DNA from: Stakelama flava
GTDB taxonomy: Bacteria > Pseudomonadota > Alphaproteobacteria > Sphingomonadales > Sphingomonadaceae
Direction: 5' to 3'
DNA: 64,000 nt
Assembly: GCF_019351405.1 (NCBI RefSeq)
Contig: NZ_JAHWZX010000001.1
Coordinates: 248,001 to 312,000 of the forward strand
Shown: positions 42,509 to 51,282 of the stretch, one piece after another
Numbering within the stretch: position 1 is the stretch's first letter
Layout of the letters: each line of letters starts with the position of its first letter
Notes under the pieces: generated by a model
Databases searched by the model: none
The model's input: the letters and a program-made list of their open reading frames with translations, nothing else
What the model was told of the DNA's origin: nothing
Made by a program: the position numbers and the translations under genes

Positions 42509-43150
42509 TCAGAACATGCTTTCAGGAATGATGATGACATCGCCGGGCTGCAAGCGGACATTGGCCGAAATGTCGCCATCCTTCAGCAGGCTGCCGAGGC
42601 GCAGGCGATATTCGCGCTGCTTGCCGGTCTGCGGGTCAAGCCGCACCAGCCGCGCGCGGTTGCCCGACGCATATTCGTTGAGGCCACCCACCGTAATCAT
42701 CGCGTCAAGCAACGTCATGTTCGCGCGATACGGAATGGAGGCAGGCTTTTCGCTGGCGCCGACGATGCGTATCTGCTGACCGAAAGTGCCGGAAAAATTT
42801 TCCACGATCACCGATACGATCGGGTCCTGAATATACTGGCTGAGCGCGATTTTCATGTCTTCGGCAAGCATCGCCGGCGTCTTGCCCACGGCGGGCATGT
42901 CGCTCACCAGCGGCGTGGTGATGCGCCCGTCGGGACGGACCTGAACCTTTGCCGACAGTTCGGCATTGCGCCACACGAATATCTGAAGCTGGTCCAGCGG
43001 GCCGATGACATATTCATCGCTCACCTGTTGCGGATTGGCGGAAAGCTGCGCCGGGGGAAGTTCCTGGCCGGTGCTGGTCGCGCAGCCGCCCAGCATCGCG
43101 GCGAGCGCAAGCGGTGCGGCGATTGTTCCCGCAAGATCGACGAAACGCAT
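42509..43150 (-). CDS. XrtA-associated polysaccharide export lipoprotein (Wza-like)
   Basis: The protein has 213 residues from ATG 43150. The signal peptide ends in the lipobox LGGC with Cys23. The mature part has the polysaccharide-export domain (YVIGPLDQLQIFVWRNAELS), then a SLBB-type segment (IRIVGASEKPASIPYRANMTLLDAM). It should form the periplasmic and outer-membrane exit channel. It is shorter than E. coli Wza and lacks its C-terminal helix, consistent with a separate barrel partner (38349-39944). A CtrA-like box lies about 88 bases upstream. Confidence 0.93.
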   Translation of the reverse strand: MRFVDLAGTIAAPLALAAMLGGCATSTGQELPPAQLSANPQQVSDEYVIGPLDQLQIFVWRNAELSAKVQVRPDGRITTPLVSDMPAVGKTPAMLAEDMKIALSQYIQDPIVSVIVENFSGTFGQQIRIVGASEKPASIPYRANMTLLDAMITVGGLNEYASGNRARLVRLDPQTGKQREYRLRLGSLLKDGDISANVRLQPGDVIIIPESMF

Positions 43151-43237
43151 CTGCCCTTCCCTCCATCGCCGGCCCCCCCTGCGCTTCGTTGGTCGCAGGA
43201 GTGCCACGGTTCAGCCCCCGGCTATGCGGGAGGGAGG

Positions 43238-43252
43238 TTAAGATAGCGTTAG
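43238..43252 (-). promoter_or_regulatory. Candidate CtrA-binding site upstream of the export gene
   Basis: The plus strand reads TTAA-N7-TTAG; the minus strand reads CTAA-N7-TTAACC, 7 of 8 defined positions of the CtrA consensus, with the same TTAACC half-site as the box before cheA. It sits in the 98-base gap between the PLP decarboxylase stop and the export lipoprotein start. The match alone is not significant. Confidence 0.3.
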
Positions 43253-44484
43253 GGCTGGTGCGCTCGGGCCAGCACTTCAAGCGCGGCGGTATGACCGAGA
43301 AACGCCGAAGGACTGGCCGTCGCGCCGTATGCCCCGGCAAGGAAAATCGCGACGATATCGCCCGGTTCGGCGCGGGGGAGCGCGATGCGATCGGCCAGCC
43401 GGTCGAGCGGCGTGCACAGGCACCCGACGACCGACGCGGTCTCCACCGCCTCCCCATCCATGTTCGCGGCCAGCGCGACCGGATAGTTGCGCCGAACCAC
43501 CGTGCCGAAATTGCCGCTCGCCGCGAGCTGGTGATGGAGGCCGCCATCGACGACCAGAAAGGTTTCGCCCTGGCTGACCTTCCGGTCGACCACGCGGGTG
43601 AGATAGACGCCAGCCTCTCCCACCAGCCATCGGCCGAGTTCGACGGCATAGCCGCATCCCGAAACGGTGAGCGGGCAAGTATCGATTGCGTGCCGCAACG
43701 CCGTCCCGATGGCTTCGACATCGACCGGTTCGTCACCCGGAAAATAAGGGATGCCGAACCCGCCGCCCAGATTGACGAACGGGGGCATGTGGCCCGCTGC
43801 CCAGGCCAGCCGTTCGGCGAGCGCAAGCGTTGCCGCCTGTGTTTCGATAATGGCGGCGGTGTCGAGCGATTGCGATCCTGCGAAGATATGGAATCCGCGC
43901 CAGTCGGCGCCGCGTTCGACCAGCATGCGCACCAGCGCGGGAACGTCCGCCGCATCGACACCGAATTGCGAGGCGCGCCCGCCCATCTTCATGCCCGAAC
44001 CGCGCAGTTCGAAATCGGGGTTCACGCGAACCGCGAGCCGCGGAACAACGCCCGTACGCTCGCCGATGGCAAGCGCGCGCGCCGCCTCGCCCGTCGATTC
44101 CAGATTGAGCGTTACGCCCGCCCGGATCGCCGCCTCCAGCTCGTCATCGCGTTTTCCCGGACCGGCAAAGCTGATCGCGCGACCGGGCTTCGCTTCCAGC
44201 GCAAGGGCCATCTCTCCGCCCGAAGCGACATCCAGCCCATCGACCAGTCCCGCCATTGCCCGCACCAGCGGCGGATAAGGGTTCGCCTTGATCGCATAAT
44301 GAATCCCGACCGACTCCGGCAGCGCGGCTCGCAACCGGGCAACGCGGCGATCGATCGCGGGCATGTCATAGATGAACGCGGGTGTATCGCCTGCCCGGTC
44401 GATCCAATAATCGGCGTCCATGCCGGCGATGGTCAGCACGCGCCTGCCCGCATAATCGGGCGGGATCGGTCCCATCGGCTTCAT
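43249..44484 (-). CDS. XrtA-associated PLP-dependent decarboxylase
   Basis: A 411-residue fold-type III PLP enzyme resembling diaminopimelate and ornithine decarboxylases. The PLP lysine is Lys66 in HYAIKANPYPP; NLGGGFGIPYFPG is the phosphate loop and GCLCTPLDRLAD holds the active-site Cys. In XrtA loci this form sits beside the acyl-CoA ligase and is thought to supply an amine for a polysaccharide modification; its substrate is unproven. It overlaps the ligase gene by 4 bases. Confidence 0.92.
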   Translation of the reverse strand: MKPMGPIPPDYAGRRVLTIAGMDADYWIDRAGDTPAFIYDMPAIDRRVARLRAALPESVGIHYAIKANPYPPLVRAMAGLVDGLDVASGGEMALALEAKPGRAISFAGPGKRDDELEAAIRAGVTLNLESTGEAARALAIGERTGVVPRLAVRVNPDFELRGSGMKMGGRASQFGVDAADVPALVRMLVERGADWRGFHIFAGSQSLDTAAIIETQAATLALAERLAWAAGHMPPFVNLGGGFGIPYFPGDEPVDVEAIGTALRHAIDTCPLTVSGCGYAVELGRWLVGEAGVYLTRVVDRKVSQGETFLVVDGGLHHQLAASGNFGTVVRRNYPVALAANMDGEAVETASVVGCLCTPLDRLADRIALPRAEPGDIVAIFLAGAYGATASPSAFLGHTAALEVLARAHQP

Positions 44485-45989
44485 GTGTTCACCTCGGCCC
44501 GAAGCCTTGCGCGGTCAAGTTTGCCATTGGCGTTGCGCGGCAGTTCATCGCGCCAGTCATAGCGCGATGGCTGCATGAAAGCGGGAAGCTCCCGTCGCAG
44601 GCGCAGGCGAACCGCCTCCTCCGCCGCAGCCCGGTCCCCGTTCGCGCGCGCGATGATGGTGATCGACTGGCCCAGCCGAGCGTCGGGAACGCCGAACGCC
44701 GCCGCTTCGGCCACTTCATCGCCCGCGAGCACCGCCTCCTCGATTTCCTGCGGGCTAATCCGGTTGCCCGCGCTCTTGATCATTTCATCGTCGCGACCGA
44801 CGAAGCGAAGCAGCCCGTCTTCGCCCTCCACCACCGTATCGCCGGACCAGACCGCCATCCCTCCGCTCACGGCAAAAGACGGCGCTGGCCGGAAACGAAT
44901 GGCGGTTCGTTCTGCATCGTGCCAGTACCCTTGCGCGACGAGCGGTCCGGCATGAACCAGTTCCCCCGGCTCACCCGGCGCGGCACGGCTGCCATCGGGC
45001 CGCAGGACAAGAATTTCGGCAAAGGGGACTGCGCGCCCCATCGAATCGGGATGCGCATCGATCAATGCCGGATCGAGAAACGTCGAACGGAACGCTTCGG
45101 TCAGGCCGTACATCGCGTACAGATCGGCCTGTGCGAAACGTTCGCGCAACCCCCGCACCAGGCGGGGCGTGAGCGCGCCGCCCGAATTGGTGAGCCGCTT
45201 CAACCGGGCGGCATCGACATCGGTCCACCCGGTTTCGAGCAATTGCACCCATAGCGGCGGCACCCCGGCGAGCGTGGTGATATCGTGGCGAGCCACCGCC
45301 TTCACCACGTCGCGCGGGGTCAGATAATCAAGCGGAACGACCGTGGCCCCCGCAGCCCATGTCGACAGCAGCTGGTTCTGCCCATAGTCGAAACTGAGCG
45401 GCAGCACGCCGAGCACGCGGTCGTCCGGCGTAAGCTTCAGATAGTGCGCGACGCTGACCGCGCCCAGCCACAGATTGGTGTGCGAAAGCATCACCCCTTT
45501 GGGCCGTCCGGTCGATCCCGACGTATAGAGGATTGCGGCGATTTTCTCCGGGTCGGCAGACGAGGGAGGCAGAGGAACACCGCCCTTCAGGTCATCCTCG
45601 TTTAACAGTCGGCAGCCGACGGGCACGTCGCCATCGTTCAGCGCGGGGTGGCGAGCGGACTGGGTGACGAACAACGCGGCACCGCTATCGGCCAGGATAT
45701 GCGCGACCTGCGCGCGTTTGAGCGCCGGGTTGACCGGTACATGCACCAGTCCCGCACGCGGCGCAGCAAGCGGAAGCAGGCAGGCGGTGCGCGTCTTGGG
45801 CAGCCAGCTCGCCACCCGGTCGCCGGGCGACAGGCCATAGTGCGCAAGTGCGCCGGCAAGTTCGCCCACCGCAGTTTCCAGCGCGTCGTAATCCAGACTG
45901 CCATGTCGGTGAACAAGCGCGGGCGCGCCGCCACCGCCGCTCAGGGGCAGGTGGTCGATCGGGCGGGGAACGGGATCAAGCGGAACCAT
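44481..45989 (-). CDS. XrtA-associated acyl-CoA ligase (AMP-forming)
   Basis: The protein has 502 residues from ATG 45989 (MVPLDPVPRPIDHLPL); AAGG stands about 8 bases upstream, and a start twelve codons earlier is less likely. ANL-superfamily adenylating enzyme: ATP loop LYTSGSTGRPKGV, YGLTEAFRSTF, WSGDTVVEGEDGLLRFVGRDDEMIKSAGNRISP and the C-terminal lysine in PRNANGKLDRARL. It activates a carboxylic acid, probably to load the acyl carrier protein encoded divergently 93 bases away. It is the first gene of the minus-strand XrtA unit. Confidence 0.92.
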   Translation of the reverse strand: MVPLDPVPRPIDHLPLSGGGGAPALVHRHGSLDYDALETAVGELAGALAHYGLSPGDRVASWLPKTRTACLLPLAAPRAGLVHVPVNPALKRAQVAHILADSGAALFVTQSARHPALNDGDVPVGCRLLNEDDLKGGVPLPPSSADPEKIAAILYTSGSTGRPKGVMLSHTNLWLGAVSVAHYLKLTPDDRVLGVLPLSFDYGQNQLLSTWAAGATVVPLDYLTPRDVVKAVARHDITTLAGVPPLWVQLLETGWTDVDAARLKRLTNSGGALTPRLVRGLRERFAQADLYAMYGLTEAFRSTFLDPALIDAHPDSMGRAVPFAEILVLRPDGSRAAPGEPGELVHAGPLVAQGYWHDAERTAIRFRPAPSFAVSGGMAVWSGDTVVEGEDGLLRFVGRDDEMIKSAGNRISPQEIEEAVLAGDEVAEAAAFGVPDARLGQSITIIARANGDRAAAEEAVRLRLRRELPAFMQPSRYDWRDELPRNANGKLDRARLRAEVNT

Positions 45990-46081
45990 CGTCAGCCTTG
46001 ATAGCCATGGCGGCGGCGCTAACAAGGGCGGCCTTGGCTTTGCGACGCGCAGCGATTATCGAACCGCGCGGTTGAACATTG

Positions 46082-46372
46082 ATGCAAAGGATCGAATCCT
46101 TGGTTCCCGAAGGCAAGGTGGAAGTGGAAAAGACGGTTCGCGCGACGCTGGGCGACGTGCTGGGTCTGACGCCCGAGCGGGTTGCGTCGTTCGACGACGA
46201 AACGCCGCTGTTCGGCGCGCTTCCCGAACTTGATTCGATGGCGGTCGCCGGTCTGCTCACCGAACTCGAGGACCGGCTGGGCATCCTGATCGACGATGAC
46301 GATATCGATGGCGAGACGCTGGAAACCTTCGGCGCGCTCACCCGCTTCGCGAGCGCCAAGGCGCTTCAGTGA
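46082..46372 (+). CDS. XrtA-associated acyl carrier protein
   Basis: A 96-residue acyl carrier protein. Ser52 in PELDSMAV is the expected phosphopantetheine site. It has the usual acidic helical character (ELEDRLGILIDDDDID). ATG 46082 is preferred to the TTG one codon upstream. It starts the plus-strand arm of the XrtA locus, divergent from the acyl-CoA ligase that presumably charges it. A phosphopantetheinyl transferase is not in the window. Confidence 0.9.
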   Translation: MQRIESLVPEGKVEVEKTVRATLGDVLGLTPERVASFDDETPLFGALPELDSMAVAGLLTELEDRLGILIDDDDIDGETLETFGALTRFASAKALQ

Positions 46373-47034
46373 TCAATTCCTACGATTGGGAAGGCGGGAA
46401 TGAGGCGATGCTTCGCTTCGGCCCCGATACCGGCCCGGTCGTACTGATCGCGCTTCCTTTGTTAGAGGAGGCGAACCGGACGCGTGCGCTGGTCATTACC
46501 GTTTTGCGGATGCTGGCCGGGCACGGAATCGGCGGCGCGCTGCCCGACCTTCCGGGTACGGGCGAAAGCCTCCTTCCGACAAGCGAAATGACGCTGGAGG
46601 GATTGCGCTCCGCCTTCGCGGCGGCGGCCCTGTCGCTCGGGTCGCGCCCCGTTCACGTCGCCAGCATCCGCAGCGGGTCGCTGATCGATGTGCAGGCAAA
46701 GGCCGCCGGCCGCTGGCGGCTTGCCCCGCAAAGCGGCCCCGGCCTGCTTCGCGATTTGCACCGCGTTCAGCGCGTATCCGAACTGGGGGACACGAAAGCC
46801 GACGCGTTGGTTTTTGCCGGCAATCGCCTCGCCCCCGCGCTGATCGAGGCGCTCGACCAACCGCCCGCCGCCACCCCCGGCCCGCTTCGCGAAGTCGCTA
46901 TCCAGAGCGGCCAGCCCGATCCCGTAATCGAAGGTCCCGCGCTGTGGCGGCGCAGCGAACCCGGCAACGACGCGGCCTTCGCCGAACGCATCGCCGACGA
47001 CATCGCCCGCTGGATCGCTTCGTGCGACGCCTGA
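46369..47034 (+). CDS. XrtA-associated hydrolase 2-like protein, apparently lacking the nucleophile
   Basis: The protein has 221 residues from GTG 46369, which overlaps the acyl carrier protein stop (GTGA). The position between the carrier protein and hydrolase 1, and the segment DLPGTGESL, match the 'hydrolase 2, exosortase A system-associated' group of alpha/beta-hydrolase folds. The usual nucleophile-elbow Gly-x-Ser-x-Gly is not evident: the corresponding strand reads HVASIRSGSLID. The protein may be catalytically inactive or use another residue. It is coupled to hydrolase 1 by a 13-base overlap. Confidence 0.72.
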   Translation: MINSYDWEGGNEAMLRFGPDTGPVVLIALPLLEEANRTRALVITVLRMLAGHGIGGALPDLPGTGESLLPTSEMTLEGLRSAFAAAALSLGSRPVHVASIRSGSLIDVQAKAAGRWRLAPQSGPGLLRDLHRVQRVSELGDTKADALVFAGNRLAPALIEALDQPPAATPGPLREVAIQSGQPDPVIEGPALWRRSEPGNDAAFAERIADDIARWIASCDA

Positions 47035-47822
47035 TAACCTTCGGCTGCGAAGGCGAAACGCTGCTCGGCACGCTAGATGACGCACCCGGCAGAACCGGCC
47101 TGCTGATCGTGTCGGGCGGCAACGAAATCCGCATCGGCGCGCATCGTGGCATGGCGATGCTGGCGCAGGACGTTGCGGCGGCGGGCTATCCGGTATTTCG
47201 GTTCGATCGGCGCGGGATCGGGGATTCGAGCGGCGTAAATGGCGGTTTTGAATCGAGCGGACCCGACATTGCCGCCGCCGCCGCGTGTTTTCGCGCAAGA
47301 CAGCCGCAGATCGACCGGCTGATCGCATTCGGCAATTGCGACGCCGCGACGGCGCTGATACTTTTCGGCCGGGAAGCGAACGTCGATCGAATGCTGCTCG
47401 CCAATCCCTGGATCGGCGGCGATTCAGGTCCAGAAGCTATACCGCCCGCCGCCGCGATCCGCGCGCGCTATGCCGCCCGTATGCGCGATCCGCACCAATG
47501 GCTGCGTCTGTTGCGCGGCGGCGTGAATATGTCCAGACTTATTCAGGGTGTAGCGCGGATTGTCGCCAGCAGGCGTGAACCTGCACAACCACTCTTTACA
47601 CAATGTGTGAACTCTCTTCGCGCGCTGGGAAGCGATGCGGCCCTACTCCTCGCAAGCGGTGACAACACCGCCATCGCTTTCACCGATGCCTGGACTCGCG
47701 CGCCCACCGCGCTTCGCAGCGCTATTGCCTGTCAGCGCTGCGACACCGCCAGCCACAGCTTCGCGCACGAAGCCGACAAGGCATGGCTTTACGAACGCAT
47801 TCTGGAAACGATGCGCGACTGA
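47022..47822 (+). CDS. XrtA-associated hydrolase 1
   Basis: The protein has 266 residues from GTG 47022, inside the end of the previous gene. Alpha/beta-hydrolase fold: VSGGNEIRIGAHRG near the N terminus, FRFDRRGIGDSSG as the oxyanion-loop region and an elbow GNCDAATALI, where Cys replaces Ser as in other members of 'hydrolase 1, exosortase A system-associated'. HSFAHEADKAWL may supply the His. It probably acts on an acyl or thioester intermediate carried by the acyl carrier protein. It converges with trxB. Confidence 0.82.
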   Translation: MRRLITFGCEGETLLGTLDDAPGRTGLLIVSGGNEIRIGAHRGMAMLAQDVAAAGYPVFRFDRRGIGDSSGVNGGFESSGPDIAAAAACFRARQPQIDRLIAFGNCDAATALILFGREANVDRMLLANPWIGGDSGPEAIPPAAAIRARYAARMRDPHQWLRLLRGGVNMSRLIQGVARIVASRREPAQPLFTQCVNSLRALGSDAALLLASGDNTAIAFTDAWTRAPTALRSAIACQRCDTASHSFAHEADKAWLYERILETMRD

Positions 47823-47846
47823 GCGACCGGGCTTGCGGCGAGAGCG

Positions 47847-48815
47847 CTACTCCGCCGCCTCGGCGATATCCGCCTCCATCTCACCCAGAAAGCGTTCGGC
47901 ATCGAGCGCGGCCATGCAGCCGGTTCCCGCCGCCGTCACCGCTTGCCGATAGGTTTTGTCCATCACATCGCCGCACGCGAACACGCCAGCCACGCTGGTG
48001 CGCGTGCTGCCGGTTTCGACAGCGATATAGCCGTCATCGTCAAGGGAAAGATGCCCGCGGAACAGTTCGGTCGCCGGGTGATGGCCGATCGCGACGAAGC
48101 CGCCCTCCACATCAAGCGTGGAAGTGTCGCCGGTCTGCGTGTCCTTCAGTTCCAGCGCGACCAACCCTTCCGGATTGCCGCCGCCGACAAAGCGTTCGAC
48201 CTGCTTGTTCCAAAGCACCTTGATCTTGTCGCTCTTGAACAGGCGCTCCTGCAGGATCCGTTCGGCGCGCAGTTCGTTGCGGCGATGGATCAGCGTCACA
48301 TCGTCCGAATGGTTGGTAAGGTACAGCGCCTCTTCGACCGCGGTATTGCCGCCGCCGATCACCGCGACCTTTTTCCCGCGATAGAAAAACCCGTCGCACG
48401 TCGCGCAGGCGGAAACGCCCTTGCCCTTCATCGCTTCTTCCGAATCAAGGCCGAGCCATTTTGCCTGCGCCCCGGTGGCGATCACCAGCACATCGCCTTC
48501 ATACACATCGCCGCCATCGCCGGTCATTCGGAAGGGCCGCTGGGTCAGGTCGACGTCGACGATCGTGTCCCAGATCAGCGTCGTGCCGACATGCTCTGCC
48601 TGTTTCTGCATCTGTTCCATCAGCCAGGGGCCCTGGATGACATCCGCGAAACCGGGATAATTTTCGACATCGGTGGTCGTCATCAACTGACCGCCGGGCT
48701 GAATGCCCTGAACCAGAATTGGTTTCATCCCGGCGCGCGCACCGTAAATGGCGGCGGACAGCCCGGCAGGTCCGGAACCCAGGATCAGCATACGGGTCTT
48801 GTGGGTGTCGCTCAC
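47847..48815 (-). CDS. trxB: Thioredoxin reductase
   Basis: A 322-residue flavoprotein that reduces thioredoxin with NADPH. FAD motif GSGPAGLSAAIYGARAG (13-29), redox pair Cys137-Ala-Thr-Cys140 in SACATCDGFF, NADPH motif GGGNTAVEEAL and the C-terminal FAD-binding FACGDVMDKTYRQAVTAAGTG. Length is normal for the low-molecular-weight bacterial type. It is transcribed alone, convergent with the XrtA hydrolases and divergent from the YdeP gene. Confidence 0.96.
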   Translation of the reverse strand: MSDTHKTRMLILGSGPAGLSAAIYGARAGMKPILVQGIQPGGQLMTTTDVENYPGFADVIQGPWLMEQMQKQAEHVGTTLIWDTIVDVDLTQRPFRMTGDGGDVYEGDVLVIATGAQAKWLGLDSEEAMKGKGVSACATCDGFFYRGKKVAVIGGGNTAVEEALYLTNHSDDVTLIHRRNELRAERILQERLFKSDKIKVLWNKQVERFVGGGNPEGLVALELKDTQTGDTSTLDVEGGFVAIGHHPATELFRGHLSLDDDGYIAVETGSTRTSVAGVFACGDVMDKTYRQAVTAAGTGCMAALDAERFLGEMEADIAEAAE

Positions 48816-48993
48816 ATGTCTCTCTATCGTTCAGAGGAAAACCGTCGGGCGCGGCAGATAGCGCGACCCCGACCATGGGTGCAACATAGGGAAGGGCGAT
48901 GGCGGCGAAAGCCCCTTTCGCCAGAAGCAAAACTTGCTGCAACGATATCAGTGCTGCAGGGTTCATCGTGAAGTACCATCGGGAGAATACGCC

Positions 48994-51282
48994 ATGGCCG
49001 GGCAGGACGATATCGAAATCAAGCAATATGAAGGCGCTGCCGGCGGCTGGGGTTCGATGGAAGGCATGGCGCATGTCCTGCCCAAGGAAAAGCTTAACGC
49101 GGAAGCGCTCGACGCGCTGCGCCGTCAGAACAAGCCCGAAGGCGTGATGTGCGTCAGCTGCGCCTGGGGCAAGCCCGCCAAGCCGCATGTCGCGGAATTC
49201 TGCGAAAACGGGGCGAAGGCGACCGCGTGGGAACTGACCACGCTTCGCAACACCCCCGATTTCTTTCAGGCGCACAGCGTCGGCGAATTGCAGGGCTGGC
49301 GCGATTATGACCTGGAACAAGCGGGCCGCCTGACCCATCCGATGAAATATGACGCGGCATCGGACAAATATGTCGCGGTAAGCTGGAAAGAGGCGTTCGA
49401 CGCGATCGGCGCGAAGCTGAAGAAGCTCGATGCGAAAAAGGTCGTTTTCTACGCCTCGGGCCGGGCGAGCCTTGAAACCAGCTATATGTATTCGCTGTGC
49501 GCGCGGCTGTACGGATCGCACAACCTGCCCGACAGTTCGAACATGTGTCACGAAACGACGTCGGTGGGGCTGAGCAACGCCATCGGTTCGCCGGTCGCGA
49601 CGATCCAGATGGACGATTACGAACATTGCGACACGATCTTCTGCTGGGGGCAGAATGTCGGAACCAACAGCCCGCGCATGCTTCACGTGCTGGAAAAGGC
49701 GCGCAAGCGGGGCGTCGAGATCGTCACCTTCAACCCGTTGAAGGAACGCGGATGGGAGAAATTCACCAACCCGCAAAATCCGGTGCAGATGACGCTGGGC
49801 ACATCGACACAGATTTCGACCCAATATCATCAGGTGAAGGCTGGCGGCGACATCTCCGCGATCCTGGGCATCGCCAAGATCGCGATCGAGGCCGATGACG
49901 AAGCCCGTTCGGCGGGGCGCGAAGCTATCCTCGACCATCATTTCATCGAACAACACACCGTTCGTTTCGAAGAATTCGCCGATTATGCGCGTAAGGCGAA
50001 ATGGGACGACATCGTTCGCGAAAGCGGCCTGACGCGCGAAGCGATCGAGGATGCAGCGCGTATCTATTTGAAATCAAAGGCGATGATCGCCGTATACGGC
50101 ATGGGCATTACCCAGCACCGCTATGGCATGGATTCGCTCTACATGATCGTGAATTTGCTGCTGATGCGCGGCCATATCGGCCGTCCGGGGGCTGGCCCCG
50201 GTCCGGTTCGCGGCCATTCGAACGTGCAGGGACAGCGAACGGTGGGGATTACCGAAAAGCCCAAACTGGCCCCGAATGCGCGGCTGAAACAGCTTTACGA
50301 TTTCAATCCGCCCGACTGGCAGGGATGGGATACGGTCGAAAGCTGCCGTCACATTATCGACGGCACCTGCGACGGTTTTATCCAGCTTGGCGGCAATTTC
50401 CTACGCGCCACGCCCGAGCATGAAAAGATGGTCAAGGGATGGGAGAAAATCCCGTTGCAGGTCCATATCGCGACCAAGCTGAACAAATCGCACCTGCATC
50501 CGGGCGAGGATTGCTGGCTGCTCCCCTGTCTCGGCCGGATGGAGCGCGATATGCAGGCAAGCGGGCCGCAGGCAGTGACGATGGAGGATTCGTTCAGCCA
50601 TATCTATGGCTCGCGCGGCAAGGCCACCCCGGCGAGCCACCACCTGCTGTCCGAACCCGCGATCGTCGCGGGTATCGCCAAGGCGGCGCTGGAACCGAAC
50701 GAAAATGTCCCCTGGGACGCATGGGTCGATGATTACAGCTTGGTGCGCGACGCGATCGAGGATACCTATCCCGACAAATTCTCCAACTTCAACGACCGCA
50801 TGTGGCAACCGGGCGGCTTCTGGAAGGGCAATCCGGCGGCGCACCGCAAATGGGAGACCGAAAGCGGCAAGGCGGAATTCAACGCCCCGCGCGCGATGAA
50901 CGCCGCCGGGTTCGACGACAAGCCCGGCCGGTTCCGGCTGGTGACTCTGCGGTCGAACGATCAGTTCAACACGACCATCTACGGCTATCACGATCGCTTC
51001 CGCGGCATTCACGGCACGCGAGAGGTCGTCATGATGAATCATGCGGATATGACCGCGCTGGGCCTGTTCGAAGGCGATATGGTTTCGCTGGCGAGCGATG
51101 CCGATGATCAGGAGGACCGCGTCGTCGACGGGCTGCGCATCGTTCCTTATGACATTCCGCAGGGGTGCCTTGGCGGCTATTATCCCGAACTCAACGTGCT
51201 GATCCCGATCGAACATCATGCACTGGAAAGCCATGTCCCGGCGGGCAAATCGGTGCCGGTAACGATCCGCAAATCGCGGTGA
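48994..51282 (+). CDS. FdhF/YdeP-family molybdopterin oxidoreductase
   Basis: The protein has 762 residues from ATG 48994, with GGGAG 8 bases upstream. Molybdenum bis-MGD enzyme of the DMSO-reductase superfamily, YdeP branch. Near the N terminus MCVSCAWGKPAKPHVAEFCENG keeps cysteines where formate dehydrogenases bind a [4Fe-4S] cluster. GQNVGTNSPRM, RGHIGRPGAGPGPVRGHSNVQG and SNDQFNTTIYGYHDR follow as cofactor contacts. There is no Tat signal, so it is cytoplasmic. MobA and FdhD follow with overlaps, supplying cofactor and sulfuration. The substrate is unknown; E. coli YdeP is linked to acid resistance. Confidence 0.9.
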   Translation: MAGQDDIEIKQYEGAAGGWGSMEGMAHVLPKEKLNAEALDALRRQNKPEGVMCVSCAWGKPAKPHVAEFCENGAKATAWELTTLRNTPDFFQAHSVGELQGWRDYDLEQAGRLTHPMKYDAASDKYVAVSWKEAFDAIGAKLKKLDAKKVVFYASGRASLETSYMYSLCARLYGSHNLPDSSNMCHETTSVGLSNAIGSPVATIQMDDYEHCDTIFCWGQNVGTNSPRMLHVLEKARKRGVEIVTFNPLKERGWEKFTNPQNPVQMTLGTSTQISTQYHQVKAGGDISAILGIAKIAIEADDEARSAGREAILDHHFIEQHTVRFEEFADYARKAKWDDIVRESGLTREAIEDAARIYLKSKAMIAVYGMGITQHRYGMDSLYMIVNLLLMRGHIGRPGAGPGPVRGHSNVQGQRTVGITEKPKLAPNARLKQLYDFNPPDWQGWDTVESCRHIIDGTCDGFIQLGGNFLRATPEHEKMVKGWEKIPLQVHIATKLNKSHLHPGEDCWLLPCLGRMERDMQASGPQAVTMEDSFSHIYGSRGKATPASHHLLSEPAIVAGIAKAALEPNENVPWDAWVDDYSLVRDAIEDTYPDKFSNFNDRMWQPGGFWKGNPAAHRKWETESGKAEFNAPRAMNAAGFDDKPGRFRLVTLRSNDQFNTTIYGYHDRFRGIHGTREVVMMNHADMTALGLFEGDMVSLASDADDQEDRVVDGLRIVPYDIPQGCLGGYYPELNVLIPIEHHALESHVPAGKSVPVTIRKSR

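Noticed and set aside
43249-44484. LysA (diaminopimelate decarboxylase)
   Set aside because: The position inside the XrtA operon and the GCLCTPLDRLAD segment fit the XrtA-associated decarboxylase; lysA is expected elsewhere.
43249-47822. An NRPS/PKS-like secondary-metabolite cluster (adenylating enzyme, carrier protein, hydrolases, PLP decarboxylase)
   Set aside because: All members match the exosortase A-associated groups and the genes are contiguous with the exopolysaccharide machinery; no condensation or ketosynthase domain is present.
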